Position numbers and translations under genes: made by a program. A stretch of 64,000 nt of DNA from Echiichthys vipera (Eukaryota; Chordata; Actinopteri; Perciformes; Trachinidae), in contig OY829659.1 of the NCBI GenBank assembly GCA_963691815.1, positions 7,604,015 to 7,668,014 of the forward strand. Reading direction: 5' to 3'. Shown here one piece after another: positions 1 through 12,954 of this stretch (position 1 is its first letter; each line of letters begins with the position of its first letter). Under the pieces are notes generated by a model, which saw only the letters and a program-made list of their open reading frames with translations, ran no database searches and was not told the origin of the DNA.

Positions 1-745
1 GCAATACCATCTCTTTAAATTAGTCTCTATAAATAAGGAATGCATGTTTATTCTTTCACAATATCTATGTGCACATTATTCCCCAGAGCTCAGACATACG
101 TATGTCAACATTCATTTAAATCGTGGAAGTCGTGTCAAATTGTATTTTGAAAATGTACTTTGTAATCTATGAATTTGATTTCCCAGCATGCCTTTGTGGC
201 TTGAAATCCATGTAAGCGTAATGTTTTCCAGAGGGTCTTTTTGTGTATATGAAGTTCAGTTAAAGCTGTACAATTTAACAAACCAAGTCCTGCACAATGA
301 ATGAGAAACTCACTGTAATGTTAAAGCGAAGAATACCTAGATCTTTACTTGCATCACTGTGTGTTCTTCACTGATTACATCCATTGTTTCCATCAACACC
401 TGCTGTTTTTTTTAGTCTTTAGTTTTGTAGCTGATGCAAAGGAGCAGGGAGACTTGGAGTCATTGGGATGTCTGAAACTATTTATTTCCTCAAGTTAAGC
501 GCAGGAATCCGTTTAAGCTGAAAACAAAAAGAAAAGTAAAAAAAAGAAAAAGAAAAGATTTAGTTACTTTAAAGTGAGAGCTTGGAGATTTCTGCCCAAC
601 AACAACAATGACCACCTAAACTCGTCTTGTGACACTTAAAGAGATTTAGATTCCTGATTTCAGTCTATTGTTGTTAATTGTTTTAGGTTGTTGTGTCCTT
701 CCTACTGGTTCCTGCCTTAGGAGGTTAATCCTGCAGCCTGAGTGG
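1..745. other. AT-rich intergenic DNA, no gene seen
   Basis: Stop codons are dense in all frames. An A-rich tract (about 525-560) is the only low-complexity feature. No repeat matching the rest of the window was noticed. Confidence 0.5.
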
Positions 746-838
746 CTGTGCGCACGTGTGTGTGTGTGTGCGTGTGTGCACGTGTGTGTGCGTGCGTGCA
801 TGCGTGTGTGTGTGTGTGTGTGTGTGTGCGTGTGCATG
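746..838. repeat. Interrupted (GT)n microsatellite with CGTG variants
   Basis: Alternating purine-pyrimidine DNA made of GT units broken by CGTG and CATG steps. The many CpG and TpG steps suit Z-DNA formation. The open frames across it are repeat artefacts. Confidence 0.95.
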
Positions 839-1019
839 CATCTGTGTCAGGAATAAGAGAGAACACCGTATGTTTAAGTCTTAATATTTCAGTCAAGAAC
901 TCAAACTTGCAGCGAAAACCTAAAAAACCCACGTGGAATCTCCCTTTAAACATGTAACACAAGCTCAGTAATCATCCCCCCGAAGTGCTTCCAGGCACAG
1001 AACTGTACAATCAACTGAA

Positions 1020-1320
1020 ATTTGCAGGAACGGAAAGCCCTGGCAGGGCCCAGGCTCCTGAGATCATGTCTGTTTTATTGGGGGATAAATGTTGCCATTG
1101 ACATTGTGGAGGGGGGAAAACGGAACGTGGCCGGCACAGCTCTAATTGGCTGCATTAGCATCATCATTGCTGTACGCACGCCCCTCCCAACCTGGCTCTG
1201 TGTCCTGAAATTCGATTGGCTAACTCGGCATTCCAGCGCAATTTACAAGCTACCTCAGGGAGGTTTTTTTCCCCTCTCGTTCCCCCTTTGCTACCTCTTT
1301 TTTTTCTCTGACAGTGCCTA
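1020..1320. other. GC-richer block with CCAAT-type boxes; possible regulatory element
   Basis: This stretch stands out from the AT-rich surroundings. It carries ATTGG (inverted CCAAT) in TAATTGGCTG near 1145 and again in CGATTGGCTA near 1213, plus C-rich CGCCCCTCCC near 1178 resembling a GC/Sp1-type box. No initiator or gene downstream could be identified, so this is a candidate enhancer or distal promoter only. Confidence 0.2.
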
Positions 1321-1328
1321 ACAAGCGC

Positions 1329-1330
<2 letters not shown>

Positions 1331-1417
<87 letters not shown>
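1331..1417. repeat. Perfect (GT)43 microsatellite
   Basis: About 43 uninterrupted GT units directly follow a GC-richer stretch (1020-1330). Being uninterrupted, it is probably length-polymorphic. Confidence 0.97.
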
Positions 1418-1418
<1 letters not shown>

Positions 1419-1859
1419 CATGTCTTGAGTCTGCTCCAACAGTGTGCCAATACAAAGGGGCTGAGAGCTGTGGAAGACTTGATCGAAACCAACAAAGGAA
1501 AGACATTTTTATGTGACATTTAAAGAGCAGAGAAAACTTCAGTTTCATACCTAAAGAGTAAAATATGATCACCTGAAGAAAATACATTGTCGTTACATTT
1601 TGTTACCATAAATCTGAAATTATAAGTTGACCGAAACTCCGTTCTCCACAAAGAATCATACAAAAGCACCATATTAAATCTTGTGTTCGTCACTTCCTTG
1701 ATAATAAGTCATTAAGCATGAAAAGATATCTTGGCTGACTAACACAAAAACTGCTGATAAGTCAACTAAGTGACTTAATAACTAATGACTAAATAACTTA
1801 ACAAAGCCACTTTAAACTGAAAAAGCCACTTTAAAACTCTTGTGCAATAATAACATGTT

Positions 1860-2127
1860 CCACCCTAAATATACATATTTTATTTTAGTATAGTTTCTAT
1901 TCTCCACCCATCTGTTTATAATGTTCCCCATCTGTTTATACCGTTCACCTTATTATATTGTTTATACTATATTGTGTGTTTATTGCTTATATTATACTTT
2001 GCTTATTGTTTTATTATATATTATTTTTCTAAAAATGTACCAAGGGGGAGTAGCACTCCAATTTCGTTGTATGCAAATGCAATGACAATAAAGGCTATTC
2101 TATTCTATTCTATTCTATTCTATTCTA
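1860..2127 (+). mobile_element. 3' end of a non-LTR retrotransposon (or LINE-tailed SINE) with ATTCT tail
   Basis: A T-rich 3' UTR-like stretch ends in AATTTCGTTGTATGCAAATG, then GACAATAAAGGC, then a tandem (ATTCT)n tail at 2094-2127. Teleost LINEs of the L2 type commonly end with an AATTTCGTTGTA block, a CAATAAAGGCTATTC block and a short pentanucleotide tail. No coding part remains, so the copy is 5'-truncated. Clade assignment is from memory. Confidence 0.65.
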
Positions 2128-3424
2128 AGTGACCAAGAGGGAGCTCCCCTACCATAATGTATGTATTTTTAATACAATATAAGTAAGTTAAGTAACAAAT
2201 CCTTTTCAGACCTTATGAGCACCTTAGCATTTACCATTCTAACCACACAGCTGGAGCATACTCTATGTTTCATCTTTTCCTTTTCGCAGCACCTGTAATT
2301 TGTGGCTGTGGCTGTTGGATGCTGTGATGCAAAGAGCCCGACGGGGCGGGTGAGCCCTTTGAAGCGCTGACCCTGAAGGTGTCAGTGTCATCCTCAACAT
2401 ATGGGGCTGTGTGGGAAATGGTGGGAGATGGAAGCTTCTTAACCCTGGATGTGTGATAATAGCAGCAATATGAATGGACTGGATGCTTTTACAGTAATAT
2501 TTCTAAACATCAGCGTCACTTTGGCCATTTTAAAAACACTGTGTGCATGCTGCAGTGTGGTACGAGTCCAAAAGGACAAATTACTTCAGCACAGTAGGCT
2601 GCCGTTCTAGTGCCTATGACCCATTGTGGACTGATAACTCCTTCTGGCAATAACATGCACATACACACCTACACACACCTCGGCAGGTACGCAGACAGAC
2701 AGGAAGGGAAGTTAAAAAAAGTAGTACAACACGTCAGCAGACACGCACAGATGGAAATATACAAACTTGCATTCATGCACATGCGCACACACACCTACAG
2801 TACCTCCATTCCTCCCCCACTCACCTCACACCTAGTTTCTCACACAAGAACAAAAAAGAGCAAGAAGCTTTGTGAATCATCTTTTTTTCTGCAGCCCAGC
2901 CATCTTTAATCCCTGCGCAGGGATTTAGATAGTGAAGTGGGGGAGGGAGGGTGTCTCCGGGGCGAGGGCCTCCCTGAGGTACTCTCACCCCAGGAGCAGC
3001 CGCCTAATTGGGGGTCTGCTACAATATCTGCAGACAGTCCTAAAGGAAGAAAGGCTCTTTTCAGTTCTATTCTGATTTATTAGATTTTGTGTGGATCCAT
3101 CTCCAACATTTGTTTTTATTGCAATGTTAAATAAATTCATGTGGTGTTTTCCTGCCAAATGTGTCACCATGGTGACCGATGACTAGGCCTTAATCTGTCA
3201 ATATGTTCAACAATCTGTATAGACTTGTTGTTGATCTTTAAAATAGATTAGAACCTGGATTTAATTATCTGTACATCCCAAATCAAATAGAATCGACTTG
3301 TAACTTGCTATTTTCAAATGCAATAAAGAATCTGGAATGATCTTTACTCACTGGATCAGTCGTTCGCCTATTCAGTATGTTCTGATGCCAAATCTAACTA
3401 TGAATATCAAAGAAGATTAAGAGT
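2128..3424. other. Intergenic DNA, no gene seen
   Basis: It holds a CA-rich stretch (2655-2810) that generates a Thr/His-rich open frame, and a GC-rich block (2930-3010) with a run of G triplets. Neither gives a recognisable protein. Confidence 0.4.
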
Positions 3425-3690
3425 TTGCAGTCAAGCTAGCAGCTCATGAGACGCAAGATGCGATGCTTTGAGCTAAATGATAACGTTGGCATGCTAACAT
3501 GATCACAATGACCATGCTGTTGTTAAGCAAGTACAATGTTTACCTGGTTCACCCTCTTAGTTTACACATCTTAGTATGCTAACATTTGCTCATTAGCATT
3601 TTTAGTGGGGGAATAACCAACTGGCATTGCCATCCCTAGAGCCTCGCAGCTAGCGTGGCAAAAACCGTTATGACCAAACATTTAAATGGT
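3425..3690. repeat. Diverged teleost interspersed repeat (GCATGCTAACA family)
   Basis: Repeated blocks GGCATGCTAACATGATCACA, AGTATGCTAACATTTGCTCA and TTAGCATTTTTAGT match a well-known pattern of fish genomic repeats. The same motifs occur at 15115-15225 in this window. No coding capacity. Confidence 0.6.
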
Positions 3691-5385
3691 TTTCAGAGGG
3701 ACAATCTTATCTGAACTACTCAAACAACTCCTCAAAATGTATTTCTTTCTATCATAGTGACTCGTTGTTCCCCGCTCTGGTCCATCTGGTTTGCAAAGAA
3801 GAAAATAACAGATAACAGAGGTTGTGCCTGAAAATCCCACATTTATATCATTCGTCTTTAAAAGGAATACAAAGACCACCAACAGCTACCAACTGGATGC
3901 CGGACCAATATGGATCCTCAATAAGCTATGACCTGTGTGTGTCTGAGTGCACGTAACAAGACAAATGTGTGTCATAAGATACAGACATTCAAATCAAGCC
4001 ATGTTGAGGCTACTTCAACAATCTAATTAAAGTGCATGGCAGTTGCAATAGCTGGAGTATGGCTTCAATTTTATTTGAATCGAATGATTAACATGCATGT
4101 AACAAGATGATGATCACTGCAGTTTTCAAATGGGTCCAGATTTGTGTAATGCTTTTATGTCATTTGCAGTTGGGGCAGAAAAGGCACAATAAAACTGTGT
4201 GACCACTGGCGACGTGTCTGAGGGGAAGTTGGTTCTCTGCAAAGCAGTGTGCGAAGTGACAGCTTATTGTGTTTGGAGTCTGTGTTTTATTTGGCTGCAC
4301 TTCATGGGGACTTACAGAATAAAGAGGTTTATTTTCTAAGTGTCTAAACAGCGTGAAAAGCAAACACAGTTGGGAGAAACACATAACTGCATGACCCAGA
4401 ACCAAAATGTGCGGTCTGGCATTTTAGCTCAACATGATTCACTTAAAACCTTAAGAAGTGGCGTCCACAGGAGGGACAAACAACAGACAGCAACTAAAAA
4501 TGGAAAGGTATTGTTAAAAATGTATAAACTGTAGGATTTAGCTGATTAACCACATGAGGAAATATGATACCGTTGAAGTCAGTTGTTACCTAAATTATGA
4601 GATGATACATAAACATCTCACTTCTGTTTCATTATAAACTTCTTTCATAATCGTCTCTTCACATTTACGCATGCCTGATTTTACAACCTGCTGCGTGTGT
4701 GGGACTGGTGTGACGAACGTCAGCATCCAATCATTAAAGGATTAGACAGTGTTCTGCTGATCCACAGATCAGAGCCTTGCCAGACTTGTCTGCTCCAGTA
4801 CGTCGCCTCTCCTGCCCAACAATGTACCATGTAACAATTTACAGTGCGTCTGAAATTGAGTCCAAGAGGATAACAATAGAACAAGAACATTTTTTCATTG
4901 GCTTAATTACAATATGGATGACAATTTTATGACTTTAAGATCAACTATCCTATTTATGTACTAATCTGTTCCAACAAATACACGTGAAGCCGTTTGAATT
5001 CCTTTTTTATCAATATAATGAAGAAATATACAAACCTGCCAAGATGCAAAATGTTCATACAGAATGTACTGCACAACATAAACTGACTTATGTGTTTGTA
5101 ACTAAAGCATAATAACCTACCTACTCATTCTGTGGCTTCGGTATTTTAAAATGGTTAGTTTGGATACAGCAATGTCACACAATAACACAAACAAACTAAC
5201 TGATCAAGGCAGCTGCAAACCAGCAACTCCTGTATTCTGCAAGCTGAAATGATTGTTTTGGTCAAGGCATAGATGGATATAACAGGTACAGTTCCCCATC
5301 AGAAGGGGCTGTCTGATGGCAATTTAAACCGGTGAAAATATCTTAATTATAGCGTACACTTAAACAGATATTGATGTTGTTTAGT
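3691..5385. other. Intergenic DNA, no gene or clear repeat
   Basis: Short open frames only, with no recognisable domains. A moderately GC-rich block at 4680-4830 could be a conserved non-coding element, but this cannot be judged from one sequence. Confidence 0.4.
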
Positions 5386-5389
5386 TGGA

Positions 5390-5590
5390 CCATTTTTAAA
5401 TGGCTAAAATACATTTTTGCAGCTGCCGCCATTCACAGCAGTACATTTCTTAGCTTCTGTGTCGGTACACCTGCTTGCCTCTCTGTACTGCGGACTTGCA
5501 GACCACCATCTACTGAGGTTATAGGTTATAGACTAATCATGATATACCTCATACAACCCCTACTTCAAAATATCCAAACTATCCCTTTAA
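5390..5590 (-). repeat. Non-autonomous repeat, minus-orientation copy of the 52852-53065 element
   Basis: Reverse-complementing this segment gives the same ordered blocks as 52852-53065: AAAGGGATAGTTTGGA at the edge, a CATGAGGTA-like block, a TAGTAGATGGTGG-type block, GCAGGCAAGCAGG, then AATGTACTGCTGTGAATGG and ATGTATTTTAGCC. The strand follows the orientation of that copy. I recognise it as a common short teleost element, probably a MITE-like DNA transposon derivative. Confidence 0.7.
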
Positions 5591-7578
5591 ACGTAAGGCC
5601 TTTTGTGCCTGAACCTTACCACCCACAGGACTCCCGTACTGCCCACCTGCAGGACCGCCACAGTCGCTAGAGTGAATACAGCATAACTGTAAAGATGCTG
5701 TGCTACGAGCCCATGCACACCCTCTCTGTATTTCCACTGGATGTAAATGGTGAGGTGCGGATTTGTCCAACATGGCTGTAATTCCTAGGAATACTGAGAG
5801 AAAAAGAATGAGCGCAGAGGAGGACATGGTGGCTGGGATAAAAGTCAGGGGATGGAAGGGAGCGTGAGGGTGAGTCAGCGAGATTATACGGGGGAGGAAG
5901 GATGGGAGATTGAAGTCTGTAATTGGTTGACTGGAGAGGATTAACCTGTCTGCCTCCAGTCTCTCCCTTCTACCTTAAACAATATACTATATACCTGCGT
6001 TACCGTGGCAACTGCCTTCACCCCCCTATCCTCCCTGCGGCCCCATCACACTAAAGGCTCCAGCATTTCTTTGATTCTCCCTCTCTCTCTGTCTCTGTCT
6101 TGGCTCTCCCCAGCTTTATCCCAATTTCTCTATGTACAGTAATGTGAATGATTAATTAAGCATGAGGCTCAGCGCCCAGTGATGGAATTGTATCGTCTAC
6201 CTGACCAGGTAGGCGGAACAGTGGCTACTGTACGCTACATTAGCATCTGAGTTTCCTGACTCCTTCACCACAAACACTAATCAAAAGACAGGGAAGGGCA
6301 TTCCCTTCCTTTTATCCCTGGATTTAAATGTGATTGACGCTTTGAGACTTTGTACCACACACATACACACATACACATTTCACACACGCCTAACCTCAGA
6401 TGTAGCCGCAAGGCAAGCAGAAACTAGTTTGTGTGCGATCCACAGCCAGCCAGACACAGGAACACAGACAAACACTCCCGTGAAAAGACAAGTGAGCGTT
6501 TGCGATGGTTCCCACCATTTCGCTTTATGACAACACACAATAGAACAGGAAATAACACCCAGACTACACACACCTTCATCCTGTATTCTGTCTGAACAAA
6601 CACTTGATTGATAATAGTAAGATTAATGGGTGAATGGTTTGCTCAATAGCAACAATGAAACGTCTCACAATAGCGGTGCCAGATTGAGAACGCAGGCTCA
6701 TTAAACAGCAAATGCACAAAAGCGGTAACTATGTACTTCAGATTTTGAAGGATTGCAGTCCAGGTTATTATATGTACATTATGAAATATTGTATTAAGAC
6801 ATAATTTGGGAAAAACTATCACTAGAAAGTTTTACTGTATCAGTTTGCCCAACACGGCACATGATTAAATAATAATTTGAATATCTGAATTCTTACTCTA
6901 CATTATTTCAAACCCCTAAGATTAAATTTGAAACACTTCATTATTTTGCACGAGGCGTAGTACAGTAACAATATAGGACATTTAAAATGAATAAGCTGCA
7001 CACAGTATGAGAGTAGTAAATGCAAAACATAAACTAGGCATTATGACAATGGTATGAGAGAAATGATGAGTTTCACCCCCCCCTCCCACTATTCAAAGGG
7101 GATAATAACCCCATACTCTGCTTTTATGAGTAGTCATTTTTGTTTGATAGTATCATTTGATAACAGCTGTTTTATTTCGCAGCACTTGTAATTAAAGGAC
7201 GAACACAAACAGTGTTAGCTTTAGTGTGCTAATGGGAGCTGCTAAAGCTGCACGGCGGCGATTGACAGCCACCCACCCATGAACATCATGACTGATGTCG
7301 GATCAACTAAAGAGGCTGCTGATGATCCATGAAAGTCGGGCTTACTGGGATGAGTGTTAGTCATAACTGATAGTGAGACTTTTCTGTTTCCCTGAGTAAC
7401 AAGTTTTACTCACCTGTGCTGTGAGTTTAGTGTCCAGGAAGCGAGTGACGCAGCAATTCTCAAATGAAACTCTCTCAGTCAGAATTCAGTTGGCTAAACA
7501 CATATGCATGAGGATATGCTGATCTATCAAAGGGAATTGATATCAATTAGAATATGGTTATGATTAAAAAAACTTTAT
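5591..7578. other. Intergenic DNA, no gene seen
   Basis: A pyrimidine tract at 6075-6113 ending in CCCCAG resembles a splice acceptor but no open exon follows. The open frame at 6330-6530 lies over CA-rich DNA. Homeobox-type TTAATTAAG sites occur near 6153. Confidence 0.35.
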
Positions 7579-7818
7579 AGAAGAAGAAGAAGAAGAAGAA
7601 TTCCTTTATTCATCCGGCAATGGGGAAATTCAATTTTCACTCTATTTTTTTCATTTTACACACACAGGTCGAAATACACACACATGCACAGACAGGACCT
7701 ATATACATGCAACTAGTGGAGAGATGTTAGAGCGATGGTGCTGCAAGTGACCGGCGCCCCGAGCAGTTGGGGGTTCGGTGCCTTGCTCAACGGAGATGAA
7801 CTGGGCACTGCTGAGGTT
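7579..7818 (-). mobile_element. 5'-truncated tRNA-type SINE, (TTC)n-tailed, minus strand
   Basis: It is the partner of the full-length copy at 52080-52422. Both share, in order, an AGAAG-repeat tail, TTTATTCATCCGGCAATGGG or its variant, ACACACAGG(T/C)C(G/C)GAAATAC, CAGGACCTATA, GGAGAGATGTTAGAGCGA and GCGCCCCGAGCAGTTGGGGG. The tRNA-like head is missing here. The edge (about 7801-7816) reads CTGGGCACTGCTGAGG, the reverse complement of the matching part of the other copy, a small inversion. Confidence 0.8.
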
Positions 7819-10429
7819 ATTTATCCAGAAGGAAATTAAAGAATGAATTTGTTGCACGGATCCCTCTCCAACACCTTACTTATTGCACTCTGACTAGTAG
7901 TAGTAAGCAGTTTTAATGTATTTTATATCACTAATCACAGTCACAGTCAGTGAATAATTATAATTCTATATGAATCAGTAGGCCTATGTTTTACTTTCAA
8001 TCCAATACCATTTACAGTGTCATATTATAGCAGAACTTTGTTTGTGCTATTGTATGTATCACCTAACAGAATCTAACCCTGAAGACTAATAATAAACGCT
8101 CTATTTTATACATAAAGGTATTTAATATTTTCTTACTATTCTTCGCAGTAGGTACTCGATGTCCTTTGTGTTACTGTGTGTTCTTGCACTTATGTTGCTG
8201 AAGAAATTAAAGAATGGAAATAAATGAATGAATGTACTTCGTCTTATATCTTATTATTGTACAGTTGCAAAATTTAAACAATTGAATGTCTCTCACACAC
8301 ATACGCACGGATCACAGACAACTACATCAGTAAAATGAATTGTCTAGATGGTGTAGTTTCGTTTAATTGGTGCTTTATTTCAGTCTAATTCAGTCACTTT
8401 TATTTGACTGGCAGGAATACTACACGAACAAACATGCAAACAAAGTCCTACATCAAAGTATGAAAGCAAATAAAAAGATGTCTGCGGCTGAGCCTCAATG
8501 AAGCTGCCATACATTGTTACAGCCTGAGCTGAGACACACAGCAGAGCCACATACCCCATCACAGACCAGAGGATTATACTTTTTAAACAACATCTGTCTT
8601 TCCTTCTCCTCCTTCTCTCTCTATCTCTGTCTTCAGGAGAGCGAGATAAACAAGCCAATATGCACCCAGATCAGAAGACATAATCTTGATTCTTCGCCTG
8701 TCTCTTGTCAGTGTTGACAGGGATTACAAATTACCAAGTTTAAGTGTATTATTTTTGCTTGGCTGCTTATGGCTTGGTTTCCCTGCGAATAACAAGATGT
8801 GGTTCACATCACCAGAGCCAACACAAGTCCTTGTGCATCAGCAGTAGCCTGATGGGCGCTGTGTTGTCATCTGTGCTGTGCTGTGCTGATGCAGTCAGTC
8901 ATCTCACCAAAGAGCCAAAAGACTAAATGACTAACCAGCCAAATACTCTTGAAGTTGCCGCCCGGAGATTGTGTTTTGGCTCATGGTCATCATTGGCAGT
9001 CAATGGAGCCAGAAAACCCTCATTTGGAGCAACACATTTAACAACTAAACTGCTTAACAAGCAGCGTCTTCCCAATGGGTCAGTCAGTACAAACTTGTGC
9101 AGCCACAGTTGTTAAAACAAACATAACTGTATTTTTAATTCTAGTGTAGAATCTAGCTATCTCAAAGATCCTATTGGTAGCTAAAGTTTGCGGAAATGTG
9201 CGTAAAATGATGCACAAGGCATACGCATAACTGACACTGTGGAATAAGATGATGTTTCCCGTGTTAAAGTTACTAAAAGGAACATTTAAGAAGGAATACC
9301 AGATATTAAGGGGTTAAACTTTTTATTGCCTTATTATTTAAGGCACCAAGACACCCATTAGAGGAAGCCAAAATGCTACTAAGATTTTATTGGATAAGTC
9401 AAATCTTGTAGTTTTTTAAAACAAAAAAATCCCTGTATTATTTTAGCAGTTTCAGCATTATTATTAATATAATTATTGCCTGTGAACCAGGGAAACAGCC
9501 CCACAACCTGCCAACCCAAACAGGGACTTAAGAAAAGCAAACACACAAAATCACACGAAATAAAAATAGAAAAGCAGTCATCTGAAGCAGAGGGAAACAC
9601 AGCCGGCATCCAACAAACAATCAATCAGCCCGCCAGACAGCGACCCAAACCGTCAATCCTGCCATCCAATCGTCAGATCCCAAAAACACTAACCAAACAG
9701 CCATCAGGAGCGGAGGTGACCACACCCACGCACTTGAGGTCTTTAAGCATGTGGCCTTAGACAAAAAAACACCACTCCATGTTGGTATTACAGTGCCACA
9801 GTGTGCAATCCAATGACAAAGATTAATGACATGCAGACCCAGAAGAGATTATGTGTTTCTTTGTGTATGAATACACTGAAAAATGAAAGCCTCTTTCCAG
9901 TGCACACATTTATTTTGCCCATCCCTCGTTGGACCCATGTTTGTCTTGGATATGGAAACAGTCCCAATGGCTGCTCTGTTTTCTTTGTTTTTGCACACAG
10001 AGTTTATTCTATAACTACGGTATATTTTACCTAAATTACTGCCCCTGTCATTGTGTATGTTAAGGTCTGGAGAGCGGTACATTTGCATTTACGTGAAAAC
10101 ATGTGACCCTGGAATTACCAGATTCTCTATCAAATTTGTCCAAATTCATACATTGGAATATAACACAGAAGTTTGGAAACATTTCTAAGGGGGTCTCTAA
10201 TAGTTGTATGTAAATAAAATGGTTCTACAACCCAAAATTCACCTGATCTGACTGTTATCAGGTGTTATCGTCCCACATAGGTCCCAAATAAATGAGTTAT
10301 TAAGGGCCTATACATCTACAATAAGGTTTGGGAGGTCGTTATCACCCATTTATTTCAATTCAATACAATTAAGTGTGCCGATGTGCAAGAGGCTCGTGGT
10401 CCAGCGTTGTCAGCTTGTTCGAGATAAGT
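7819..10429. other. Intergenic DNA, no gene supported
   Basis: A pyrimidine tract ending in CTTCAG at 8637 looks like an acceptor and is followed by 26 open codons and a TGA, without recognisable protein. An A/C-rich open frame of 94 codons (9476-9760, rich in Gln, Lys, Pro, Thr) looks compositional. Confidence 0.35.
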
Positions 10430-10720
10430 TAATAGCTAACTGATACTCACCTGAGCGAGATAATGTCACAGCTCAGCCGAGGAGGACACCATTGATGTTT
10501 ACAAGCACGAGCTTTTCCATGAGTTTGCTTCCTTCTGCGTGGTGATACGGTTGGAGGGTGCAGTTCAGTAGAAAGAAAATAGTTCCTATATGAAACTGCT
10601 CACAAGCAGGTCTGTGGATTATCTTGAGGAACTGGGTCATGATATCTGGAAAGAGACAAGGCTGTTTTTTGGCACTTGTGAGAACCACAAGCTGAGTGCC
10701 ATCTAGTTCCATGACATTTA
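10430..10720. repeat. Decayed teleost interspersed repeat
   Basis: Blocks such as TATGAAACTGCTCACAAGCA, GGTCTGTGGATTATCTTGAG and GATATCTGGAAAGAGACA match a repeat I have seen widely in fish genomes. No second copy was found in the window and the class is unknown to me. The minus-strand 79-codon frame is not a gene. Confidence 0.4.
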
Positions 10721-12790
10721 TGATCTATGAGTAGGCCTATGTGTTGTTATTTGGGTTGGGACCTCAGATAGCTATTTTTTTCGGACAGAAAAATGAAGAT
10801 AACGTCAGGAGACATTTAAATTCCATGAGTTGGGAAACAGACAAATGTGTCACTGTCAGTGTTTAGATACCAGTCATGCACAGCTCGGACTGACTCAAGT
10901 TTAAAGAAGGGGATTATCTGCACAGCCACACCTGCAAAAAAACAGTTTGAATTGCCAAAAACGGCACAATAAAGGCCAAGACAATTACATCAAAAACCTG
11001 CAGCATCTCCCTTTAGATGATGACTCACATTTTCTATGGATCCACGCACCGTCAGATCATAATCAACTTATCACGGCTATCTAATGAGAGCGCGTTCTGC
11101 TCACAGAGTTTCAGTAAAGCCAGACGTGACTGCCAAGCTCAGACAGAAAAAAATAAACACCTCCTGTGTGATCTTTCACGCCTGGTTAACATCACTGACA
11201 ACACGCTGTATTTCACACAGGATTTCGCCGGATAGTTTTGTCTCACAGCAGATGTGGAATCCAGCGAAGCATGGGATACTGACTTTTGACGATAGTGCTG
11301 ATGATGCGTTGCTCTCGTGCTCTATCAGCGGGTCAGGTGAGGTTTTGTGGGCTTGGTTGCTGTTTTGATGTACGGTTAATAACGTCTCGTGTCTCTTTGG
11401 TTATGTTTGGTGTCACGTTTTAGGGGAGTGTGAGGTCTGATCATGCAAAAGGTATAAATAGTATAAATAAGTCATTCTGCGTACCACCAAACCTGACACC
11501 AAACACATAACATAGTACCTATATCTCCATGGCAATGTGCATATACAGAAATTGATACTATACAATATGTTCAAACAGTTTCAAAAACAATTTTCTTTGG
11601 GTTATATACCACTTTCAGTCTTGTTTTAAAGCAACTGTGTTATCAATTATTAAATTTTTATTTAATTTATGATGTACAGATGGTGTCCCATGTATATTTT
11701 CATGTACTTGTGGACGCCAAGAAGACCATGTCAGCAGAGGCTAATGGTGCTCCTTCCACAATCGAAATGCTACAACAACAAATTATAATATTTCTTGTTT
11801 TGTAGGTATTTTTCTTTTTACCTCTGGTTCTGCAGATGAGAGCTTATGTGGTCTCTTCAGGTAACTCGCCGAACTTTAACCAGACCAAAGATTTGAAAAG
11901 AGAATCATTTATGATTCATAATTAAATGGTGTAAATGAAGAACCAAGCAACTCAGAGGCTGCAGCCCTATCACCAGACCATAATACCAATAATAAAATAC
12001 ATTCAATGACAAAATGTTGTTGCGTTCACTTTTCCAAGTTTTGCTTTCTGCTATATTTGCGCGTGGCATGGGAAAGATCGTTGTTACAGTAAATAAAACA
12101 GCAATTATTAGTTATAAGTCTGTGATGGGACACAAACTTCAGTCTCCTACAAAAGAGGTCCGGTGCATGTCAACCACCCGACATCCACACCCTTATTTTC
12201 CACCTTACTGCAAAGGATACACCACTTCCTGAGCTGGCCCTAAATGATGGTATTGGGTGTAACTTATGAGGTGCAGAATGGTCCTATATGAATTTAAACC
12301 CTCAGGTGATACAAGGCTACACTCAGTCTTGTACCAGAGGGAATTAAAACTACAGCTGCTACAAAGAATAATACTATTAATTCAACTGATGGTATTTCCA
12401 CCATTACAGCCTTAACTGTTTTATTACAGGATTGCATGATCATAATCATAATTACAAGCGTTACTACAGAGCTATAACATGTAAGGTGCACCTATTTGGC
12501 TGCAGATGTCAATCTGCTGATTGGCTGTTTTATAGCTCTTTGCAACAATCATGTAGTGCTTCAGAGATCCTTTGTGTACTGTATGTATTCTGTTGTATTA
12601 TGTTATGTAGTGCAGTAATTATAACTATTAATAGAATCAAGGCTGTATAAATTAGCTCTGTGTGCCACAAGGCGTAGAACACCGTTTTATGAAAATAGAA
12701 ATGTCATGCTGAGACTCGTTGTGGGTACAAGTGCTCATCAAAATGTTAATTCTAATATTATTAAACACAACATCCGTAATGCTGACTAAC
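10721..12790. other. Intergenic DNA, no gene seen
   Basis: Only short frames without domains are present, and no tandem array or copy of another repeat in the window was noticed. Confidence 0.4.
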
Positions 12791-12954
12791 CTCTCCCCTG
12801 GTTCCTCCTGGAGGCCCCGCCCTGTTTGATGTTCTGGATGAGAGGTAGTGTTTGTTAATGCTGCCACCGCAGGCGGAGACCCACCAAGTCAGCACGGTTG
12901 CAGGTTGGGTCATGTATGCCTGCCTGTGGGTGGTAAGCATCACTGAAGAAGTAC
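12791..12954 (-). other. Candidate exon of unknown transcript
   Basis: On the minus strand, CCTTGTTCTCTCTGCAG ends at 12955 and would be a good acceptor. A 164-base segment follows and ends GGGGAGAG before GTTAGT, a fair donor. One frame stays open across the whole segment (…QAYMTQPATVLTWWVSACGG…), rich in Gly, Arg and Thr near its end. I do not recognise the peptide. It may be an exon of a long gene extending outside the window, a non-coding RNA exon, or chance. Confidence 0.2.

Noticed and set aside
6075..6165. CT-rich tract ending in CCCCAG
   Set aside because: No exon-like open frame after it.
8575..8718. Polypyrimidine tract with CTTCAG and a short open stretch
   Set aside because: Only 26 codons to a stop and no recognisable peptide; an acceptor alone is common by chance in CT-rich DNA.
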